A DNA stretch of 64,000 nt, taken from positions 4,987,501 through 5,051,500 of the forward strand of contig JASSKH010000023.1 in NCBI GenBank assembly GCA_031763025.1. Reading direction: 5' to 3'. Positions 35,726 to 64,000 of the stretch are shown here, in pieces (the first letter of the stretch is position 1; the number at the start of each line of letters is the position of its first letter). The position numbers and the translations under genes were made by a program. This DNA comes from Macrocystis pyrifera (taxonomy: Eukaryota > Sar > Phaeophyceae > Laminariales > Laminariaceae). The notes beneath the pieces were generated by a model, which was given only the letters and a program-made list of their open reading frames with translations, made no database searches and was not told where the DNA came from.

Positions 35726-37173
35726 GCTCTTCTCGTCCTCGTTGTAGGGCTACTCTTTTTGCCAGCTTGTTATCGGGGGGTATGGCGGTGTTTGTTGGCT
35801 AGACCGTCACCCAGAATATGACCGACCTTGCCTGTGTTGCTGTCTGCCTGCTCTGTGGGCGATGGTAGGTACAGCAGGCAACAACGAACACAGGATGAAC
35901 AGCAGCAACAACATCGCTAGTATCATGTAGTAGCGCGTATACAGCAGTAAAAAAAAAATGAGTCTCAAAAAATTGCTACGAGAAGTTCTCTCTTGGACAG
36001 AGCACGTCGAGGGCAGATCCAATTTCAATTTAATTATTTCGTACTGGAAATAGAGAGAATTATTTATTTTCCGTCTTCGGGCACACGAAAGAATAGAACG
36101 TAAAGGGTACATACTGATATAGAGGAAGGAGCAAAGACAACAAACAGAGTATAGTACGTGGATAGAGCATACCTGGTAGGAGAATTGCTACGAGAAGTTC
36201 TCTCTTGGACAGAGCACGTCGAGGGCAGATTTTTCGTCTTGAAATTATTATGCCGAATTTCGAGTTCAAAACCAACACAGGACACTTATTATCCAAAAAA
36301 GTAATAGTAAATAAATAATTATTTATTTTCCGGATTCGGGGAGAACAAATCGAACGGCAATTTGTTTTTGGTTCAAGTGTTTCATACCGATTAATTTAAC
36401 GTCCGTGCGGGTATTAAATACATAGCCAAAAGGTCCTTACACTTCTGGACAACGTGATACCAGGTATACTGCCAGAGTTTGCTTTACACTAAATCCAAGT
36501 AGTTAAAAGATTTGGGTTAAGTTTTGTGCGTTCTTAATATCATATTTTGTGCTCGTCTCATGTCTTTTTGTAGACTAAAGCTGTATCATATTCAATTTTT
36601 CAGGCTGCGTGAGACGTCTGCCGCACGTGCTGTTCTAGATTCCTCGTGGAAGGCTATTGGCCGGGACCCCCCCCCCAGATGCTACCAGAGGTAGCAGGCA
36701 CGATCCTAATACGCCCTGCTCGCACGAGAGACGCGTACTCATCGTCCTGCTGGTGCTACTGATGTTGCGGCCTTATCTTTTTCCGGATGGATACCAAATG
36801 GCGCGTGAATCTTTAGCTTTCGATGTTGAAGGTTTTACGTGAAGATTCAAAATTGCTCAGTCCGAACTCGGGACTGTCACCGGTCATCACGTCAAGAACA
36901 AAAAAAACATCAGACAGCATCAGCACCCCTCACACCACACCACACACAGCAGCAGTGCTATAAGCAGTGCATCGAATCACAGCGCACCACACCACACCAC
37001 AATAGCACAGCGCACCGCCTACCACGCTCGACCGCCGATAAAGGCCCTCGAAAGAGCTTTCATCATCACAGATTGAAGAAGACACTGCAGACTGGATTTT
37101 GCATTGTTCCACGAGGAATACTGCTGTTCAACAAGAATCACACCTCAGCATCAAGCACACCACCACTATCACC
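35726..37173. promoter_or_regulatory. Shared divergent upstream region of genes A and B
   Basis: This 1.45-kb interval separates the two start codons, so it should hold both promoters. It contains a perfect direct repeat of about 48 bp (35972-36019 and 36182-36229), several A/T-rich tracts, two TACCWGGTA palindromes (36170, 36458), copies of a TTATTTATTTTCCG motif (36060, 36320), a C run at 36668, and a CACACCACA-rich stretch at 36930-37000 that probably lies in or near the gene B 5' leader. No clear TATA box could be assigned. Confidence 0.45.
35972..36229. repeat. Perfect ~48-bp direct repeat in the A/B intergenic region
   Basis: The block beginning AATTGCTACGAGAAGTTCTC occurs at 35972 and again at 36182, identical over about 48 bp, with unrelated flanks. 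The spacing of 210 bp and perfect identity suggest a recent duplication or a functional element. Confidence 0.8.
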
Positions 37174-57793
<20,620 letters not shown>

Positions 57794-57822
57794 GTGAGAA
57801 GTGTACCGCGATTGGACGTATG

Positions 57823-57890
57823 TTAGGGGGGGGGGGGGGGGGGGGGTGTACTCGATAGGAGAGATGTACTCGATCTCATGCATGGCGGTG
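57823..57890 (-). repeat. Family R end fragment just after gene B stop
   Basis: G run followed by GTGTACTCGATAGGAGAGAT and GTACTCGATCTCATGCATGG, matching 28285-28345 almost base for base. Confidence 0.7.
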
Positions 57891-58199
57891 GTTTACATTA
57901 GTACATCTTCAGAAGGCAGATGAAATCATAATTTTCTGTCGGCGAGTTGTAGTGAACATCATCATGTTTGCCATCGGCCAACGTGCAGCACGATGATCTT
58001 CTCAACATCGATTGACCCTAGGGTATGCCACCCCCCCTGAAAGAAGGAAGCCTAAGGAGACCTATGGACGAGAAACTCCATGATGTATATGCCCACTTCC
58101 GACCTACAGGATCATTAAGCTATCTGGTACACGCGTACCACAAGTATCACTATTTCATTTGCCATCTGACAATGTGCGACCCACAGATAGAAGGGTGAC

Positions 58200-58308
58200 T
58201 ATTACGGGGGTCCATAGTTAACGGGACCAAATTTTGTTAGTAAAAATAGGCAAATATATAGGTTTTTATGTACACCATAGGTCCTGTTAACTATGGACCC
58301 CCGTAATA
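58200..58308 (-). mobile_element. MITE family A copy
   Basis: Full-length reverse copy with CTATGGACCCCCGTAATA right end. Confidence 0.9.
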
Positions 58309-58351
58309 GTGTGCTGGAGAATCCAATGACTTCAAGCATGAAAAGTGCTAC

Positions 58352-58460
58352 TATTACGGGGGTCCATAGTTAACAGGACCTATGGTATGCATAAAAACCT
58401 ATATATTTACCTATTTTTACCAACAAAATTTGGTCCCGTTAACTACGGACCCCCGTAATA
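58352..58460 (+). mobile_element. MITE family A copy
   Basis: Full-length forward copy 43 bp after the preceding reverse copy; right arm has one mismatch (CTACGGACC). Confidence 0.9.
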
Positions 58461-58469
58461 ATACCATCG

Positions 58470-60000
58470 ACTAAGTAACATGAAATGTCAATGTAAGTAT
58501 TTCAATGAAGTTGACTCAAATTCACGCTTCCTTGTTTGATACTACTGTACGCATATCTCCGGTTTAGATGTTGGGTTTTCCGATTCCTACTGGCTAGGAC
58601 ATTGTCGGAGGGAAAATCGAAAATAGACAGAGGTCAAGCGGGGGGTATGTAGAGGAGGGAGTTGTACGGATGGACTAATTGCATCCCTGGTAGGTATCTT
58701 TCGTGTTTTCGTTTTCGTTGATGGTTTCCTTCTTTGTGGGGATGTGTATGAGTGATCAACGTTGAAGCTCATGTTGCCGCCTGCACATTGTCGGATGGCA
58801 AACGAAATACAAGTAATGGTTCTGATATACGGTACCTGGTATGCATGTATGTGTGTATGATGTATGTAGTACTATTAATAGTGTTATTATGATTGTCATC
58901 ATGATTATAATCATGATTCTTCTTCTTCGTATTCCTTTTGCCATCTGAGAATGTGCAGCGCTTATTCCAATCATACCATCCACACGAAGAAGGGTAGCTA
59001 ACTAGAATCCAATGGTTTAAAACATGGAAGGTGCTATCAATCAGATCTGAGTACCTTCAACAATGCGGTCCCCTTTATGAAAGATTATACTGGCTCCTAA
59101 CCGACCCTTTCACAAATAAAATATGAAATGGTGACATCTACCTACCAGGTATGCCTACCAATCAAATCTAATCAATACACACTTACGTCGTATATATATC
59201 TTCGCGTAGTGGTGTTCCGTTGACCATCCGACAATATGCAGTGCATGGCTCCATCGAGCACCAGTTGGACGCTCGTAGTAACAGTCCCCTCGCTTTTCGG
59301 AGGCACATAACGCCAAATACAGCCGACCCGAAAATATCGAATAGTGCGTAGATCTCTCACCCAGCCCCTTTCCCGCTTCCCCCATTTAGAACTGCTTGAA
59401 GCATTTCCCCCACCTACTCCACCCCTCTACTCCCCCCCCCGCCTCACCCACCCACCCACCTACTCACCACCCACCCACCCACCCACCCACCCACCCCCCA
59501 CCAGTACCACTAACCCTCCGCGCACCCCCCGAGATAAGACCCCCCCCCTTCACTGACAAAAATGTTTTCCACCGCGCGTTTTGTTTCAGGCGGAGCCCTA
59601 CTACCCGTCGCGTTTTCGTCCCTATTTTTTGCCCCCCTTCCTTCCTTCACTATGAAAAACCAACGACTACTTTCCGCGGCGTTTTCTTAGAGGTGAAGCA
59701 CTACAGTATGTACTGCCCGTCGCATTTTAGTCCCGCATGTTTAACCCTCTTCCTTCCCCGAAATAGTGACCATACGAGCACCGCCATGGATGGCATGGGT
59801 ACATCCCCCCCCCACCACCGGAGCAACCTCAAGAGGGATGCGTGGTCAATGGTGAAACGAATAAGACGCCTGCCGCGATAGGGGTATGTACGTAGCACTT
59901 TTTTCCTTCTGAGGCAAACATTTCAGACCGACGGCGCTCTGAGGAGCTGTCCAATATCGTCGGCACACAATTTGTGCTTCACATGCCATTTGTTGTATAC
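58470..60000. other. No gene seen
   Basis: A/T-rich unique DNA, a CCCA/CACC tract (59400-59510) and degenerate ~100-bp units with TTTTCCRCGCGGCGTTTT; the tail of a family R repeat lies near 59795-59865. Confidence 0.45.
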
Positions 60001-60001
60001 C

Positions 60002-60171
60002 TACCACTCTGTCCCTAATTATAAGGAACTTTTTAATACTAATATTCAACCAAAACGGTCCCTATAGGGTTGCACTTTCACTACACAAACACTCTGGACG
60101 TACTTATAGGGTCGGTTTAAAACATTAATGTGAAGACCAAGCGGTCCTTATATTCACGCCCAGAGTAGTAT
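60002..60171. mobile_element. MITE family B, two nested or broken copies
   Basis: The left end TACCACTCTGTCCCTAATTA and its loop are followed by a second right end (CGGTCCTTATATTCACGCCC) 100 bp later; the middle has an interrupted extra arm. Confidence 0.5.
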
Positions 60172-60414
60172 TTCTCAGAGCCAGTTTCTGGGTGAAGCAA
60201 TTAGACGCGCGTCGACGAGGGAAGAAATAAACGAGTACACCTCCCCCCCCCCCCCCCCCCGCCCTTCACCAACAACAGAGTGCTTTCCGTGCGGCGTTTT
60301 TCTTTTGTGAAGCACTACTACTGTCCGTCGTATTTTGGTCCCGTACTTTTCCCCCACCCCCCTCCCGAAACAATGACCCCCCATCCCCCCTCCCCGAAAC
60401 AGTGCACAGAAGCT

Positions 60415-61110
60415 CCCAGCATAGTTCGTACTTCGAGCGTATTCGGAGTATCGAGTACATTTCATTCTCCGAGTACTGAGAGTATTGCAGTACTGAAGGT
60501 CCAAATACTGCGAGTGCTGAGAGTGTGAGTTAGCAAGCACAGAACACTGAATACAAGCAGTACCCGCTGTACAATCATCCGGCCTACTTGGAGTACTCCA
60601 GAGTGTCAAGAGTATTGAGCCCGTAAATACTGCGAGTACTCGCATTATAATCTCCTCAAATAATGCCACTACTCTGAGTACCCCAGTTGCCCCCCCCGAT
60701 GGTAATTTTCTCCAACTCCCACGCGCGGGTCCATCCGTGAACGCTTCCTGCAATAAAATGGGGATATAATGTGTCAAAACGGTGCACAGGTGGTCAGTGT
60801 CTACTTCATACTCCAAGCGTACTGCGCATACTGAGAGTTTTTTGGTACTCGCAGTAGCAACGGACCAAATACTGCCAGTACTCGGCAGTACCCGCAGTGC
60901 AGAACCCTGAAATACTTGGAAGTACTCGCAGTGCAGAATCCCGAAATACTGCGAGTATGGCAGTATCCGCAGCACAGAATCTCAACGTACTGCGAGTACT
61001 CGCAGTATCCCACAGTACATAAAAGTCAAAATACTGCGAGCACAGGAAGTACCTAAGGTACTTTCTCTCGGAAACACTTTACTCCCAGAAACTGGGAGCA
61101 TCTGTGAAAG
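60415..61110. repeat. Family T repeats, two copies
   Basis: CGTACTTCGAGCGTATTCGG..., CCAAATACTGCGAGT and GTACCTAAGGTACTTTCTCT match 20690-21160 in order. The second copy at 60780 is fuller. Confidence 0.65.
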
Positions 61111-61463
61111 AGTGCTTGCCGCAGCGTTTTTCTTGAGTGATGCACCACTACTACCACTCTGCTTGAACCCTCCTTCCCCCCTCACTTCTCTACCCCCTCC
61201 GCCTTTACCCCCTCCCCCCCCAAACGCCTCCGTACACAGGAACGCCCGGACGGCGACGGGACACATTTTGACGACGGAAAGCGGGCACCTCCATTCCACC
61301 TTGTTCTTGGCGACTACAGCACACTCCTTCATGCTTCCGCACCCACTCAACCACTCCTGAAGGGATATTTATACAAATATGAAACATCAGCCGTAAGATT
61401 TCGTTAAAAAAAAAAACTCATCTTGGCAAGCTGTACGAATGTGAAATTTGCGAATTGCCAAAC

Positions 61464-62435
61464 ATGGCGTCGAGAAAATGTTTTCTACTGGTGTATAGAC
61501 TTAATTGCCTCACTCTTGACAATATATTCCTGAACGGCCACACACGCCGATTTTTTTTCTTTTCAAATTCTATTTTTTTGCTGGCAGAAGGTTGGCTTCT
61601 TCTGCTTTATCTTTTGGCCAAGCGGGGGCGGGGTTCGTGTGACATTGTACCGGTGATGATTTTCTATGGCTCCGTTGCTCGGGGGGGGGGGGGGGGTTTT
61701 CTCACGTGTGCAGGCTCTGCCAGTATTTCTGTACGTGCAGACCCTCTGCCTCTATAGCTACGCGCAGCGACTCTGGTACTCGTGTATTTGTATTCCCTCC
61801 CGTCCAGTTACGCCTCAGATCTGCGTGTATTGATAATGTTTTACCTATATGGCAGAAGCTGGCAATGTTGATAGCTGGGGTTGGGTTGTTGTCCTCATTA
61901 TAAGGGGGGGGCGACTCGCTTTTCTTTTCTCAAATTCCTTTGTACTACATGGCGCCGAGAAAGTGTTTTTTTTACTGGTATATAGACTTAATTGCCTTAC
62001 TCCTGACGATATGTTCGTGAACGGCCACACACGCCGATTTTTTTTCGTTTCAAATTCTGTTTTTTTGCTGGCAGAAGGCTGGCTTCTTCTGTTTTATCTT
62101 TTGGCCAAGCGGGGGCGGGGTTTGTGTGACATTGTACCGGTGATGATTTTCTAGGGCTCCGTTGCTCGGGGGGGGGGGGGTCGTTTCTCACGTGTGCAGG
62201 CTCTGCCAGTATTTCTGTACGTGCAGACCCTCTGCCTCTATAGCTACGCGCAGCGACACTGGTACTGGTGCATTTGTATTCCCTTCCGTCTAGTTACGCC
62301 TCAGATCTGCGTGTATTGATAATCTTTTACCTATATGGGTGAGGCTGTCAAAATTGATAGCTGGGGTTGGGTTGTTGTCCTCATTATTGGGGGGGGGGGG
62401 GCTCGCTTTTCTTTTCTCAAATTCCTTTGTACTAT
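61464..62435. repeat. 486-bp tandem duplication
   Basis: ATGGCGTCGAGAAAATG (61464) and ATGGCGCCGAGAAAGTG (61950) begin two copies about 93% alike, each with a G run and TCTCACGTGTGCAGGCTCTG. Both contain a short hydrophobic ORF, but poly-T and poly-G interrupt it. Confidence 0.8.
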
Positions 62436-62734
62436 AGTACCTGGTACGTTTGTATACCTGGTTGAGTTTTGGCATACATTTGAGTACCGTACTATTAATA
62501 CGTCTTCCTCCTTATGGACATTGTTTTTTTATAAAGGCATACTTGGTACATAATCAGCACTGTATGAAGTAAACTTCGTGTCTATTGTAGGTTTCCTTTT
62601 CTTCTTTTTTTTTATTACTTTTCTGGTAATATTTATGAGTGGTCAACGTTGAGTTGCATGCTGAGCTTTGTTGGATGGAAAATCTACTCATACTGTGTCT
62701 TCCACCGTACCTTACCGACAGCTTAAAAATACCG

Positions 62735-63842
62735 CTCGCTCTGACCGGGAATATAGTACACGTTTGATATGCACATGAGTGTCCAAACGGGGGCAACATT
62801 ACCGACCAAATATACGGTAGCGGAGGGGGAGGGGGTCACACATTTAGTTTTTAGGATCATCTGTTTCGGCGGCCAAGAATCCCCCTCACGCTAGTGGCTT
62901 GCTCTATCTATCGGCAGTCTTGTGGAAGGTCTCGTGTGCTGTTCAGTTCCCTTTCGCGATATGCACCTCTATGGACGTATTCATGTATGCCCGTTATTGA
63001 GCTATGTAGTTACGCTAACGGTTACCCTATTTATTGGTGGCCTTAAAATAGCTTGTGCGCGCTTTTCAGTTTCTCTTTCGGGATATGCGCTGTTTGCAGT
63101 GGATTTTTTTTTTTTTTTGAGTCCGTTTTCGAGTGAGGTATGCTCAGAGGTACTCGCGCGAGCGGCATGGTATCGGCTGTGACAAGGGGGGTCCCCGCCC
63201 CGCCCAATCACAGCCTTGGTCTTCAAAAGGTCTGAAATAAGTAACTAATTTGGTAATTTATCAACTGTATAGGTATGCCTTCCACTATTCCTTTTCGACG
63301 TATGCAATTTATCAACCGTACGAGTAGTATGCCTTCCACTAATCGTTATCGACCTATCTATTCTTGCAGAAACAAGACCAAGGGGGAGGGTCACTTTTCG
63401 CGTCTCTTATTTCGGCGGCTAAGAACCACTCGCGCGAGTGGCTACCCTGTCTATTGGCAGTCTTGAACAAAAATCTGGTGTTCTCTTCCGTTTTGCGGTA
63501 TATGCGCCGTCATGGAGTCTTTTGTTGCAAGCCCGGTCTTGAGTGAGTTGCGCCGCCTAGTAGTGGTTACCGTATTCAATGACAGTCTTGGAAAATCTTG
63601 TGTGTGTTTTTCAGTGCCCTTTTGCGATGTGCGCCGCCTGCCATGGAATTGTGTTTTTTCAAGTCCGTTTTTTAGTGAGGTACGCGCACAGAGCCTTTCG
63701 TGAAAGTGGCCTAATATCGGTGGCAAAAACGGCGACAGCTCCCCCTCCCCCCATACCGTGGCCTTGGTCGGTAATATTACCCCCGTTTGAACTATCATGC
63801 CCATATCAAAGGTTGACTATATTCCCGACCAGAGACAGCGGT
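62735..63842. mobile_element. 1.1-kb foldback-like element with ~100-bp inverted ends
   Basis: The left block (TGACCGGGAATATAGTACAC ... CATTACCGACCAAATATACG) is the inverted counterpart of 63735-63842 (TCGGTAATATTACCCCCGTT ... CTATATTCCCGACCAGAGAC). Between them lie about five degenerate units of ~130 bp with AGTGAGGTACGC and TTGGCAGTCTTG motifs. No coding potential accepted. Confidence 0.65.
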
Positions 63843-63852
63843 AGTTTTAGTA

Positions 63853-63935
63853 GTAGTAATCAGAACCAAAGGTGGTGTGTAAACCTACGGGGATGTTGAG
63901 TTTTTTGAGTCCATCGTGGGTTCTGATTCTTACTA
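63853..63935. repeat. Hairpin repeat family E copy
   Basis: AGTAATCAGAACCAAAGG ... CGTGGGTTCTGATTCTTACT inverted arms. Confidence 0.5.
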
Positions 63936-64000
63936 CATATGCCCACCCGGAATAGTAGTTTCGTCTCTCTGGTGGCACTTGTCTTCGTCCTTTTTCCGAA

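Overview
The window looks like nuclear DNA from a repeat-rich eukaryote. There are no bacterial operons or ribosome-binding sites. Genes are split by GT-AG introns of up to 9.8 kb, and the DNA between them is packed with microsatellites, homopolymers (G runs of 80-85), palindromic MITEs, tRNA-derived SINE-like repeats and degenerate minisatellites. Simple-repeat type and intron structure fit a large-genome alga such as a brown alga or other stramenopile, but that placement is inference at low confidence.

The best-supported content is a head-to-head pair of paralogous secreted proteins with an NTR/TIMP-like (tissue inhibitor of metalloproteinases) domain. Gene A (minus strand, 35725 to at least 31601) and gene B (plus strand, 37174-57793) are separated by about 1.45 kb. 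In both, exon 1 encodes a signal peptide followed directly by a Cys-x-Cys mature N-terminus, and it ends in phase 2. A distant phase-2 exon then supplies the rest of the domain (Cys-Gly, a G-[KT]-EYLI core, a Cys-x2-[FV]-x-x-W-like segment and a terminal Gly-Cys). Gene B continues into a proline/glycine linker and a chain of short phase-0 exons (75-102 nt), each coding one four-cysteine module. Six of them alternate A-B-A-B-A-B because a two-exon, ~1.3 kb unit was triplicated together with its introns. A larger Cys-rich terminal exon carries the stop. The inferred coding sequence is 1,647 nt (548 residues).

Layout. 1-2 kb: candidate minus-strand exons of a possible single-pass membrane protein. 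2-9.3 kb: minisatellites, one membrane-protein-like exon (4.4-4.6 kb), telomere-like degenerate repeats. 9.4-12 kb: a possible two-exon minus gene and decayed, rearranged coding fragments. 12-31.4 kb: dispersed repeats (a ~560-bp family, SINE-like copies, MITEs), a 780-bp TIR element, and one candidate minus exon that could be the end of gene A. 31.6-57.8 kb: genes A and B, with gene B intron 1 holding a hAT-like element, MITE clusters, a (CTA)n tract and a few antisense exon-like ORFs. 58-64 kb: MITEs, tandem duplications and a 1.1-kb foldback-like element.

All exon models are read by eye from splice signals, phase and protein pattern. No homology search or RNA evidence was available.
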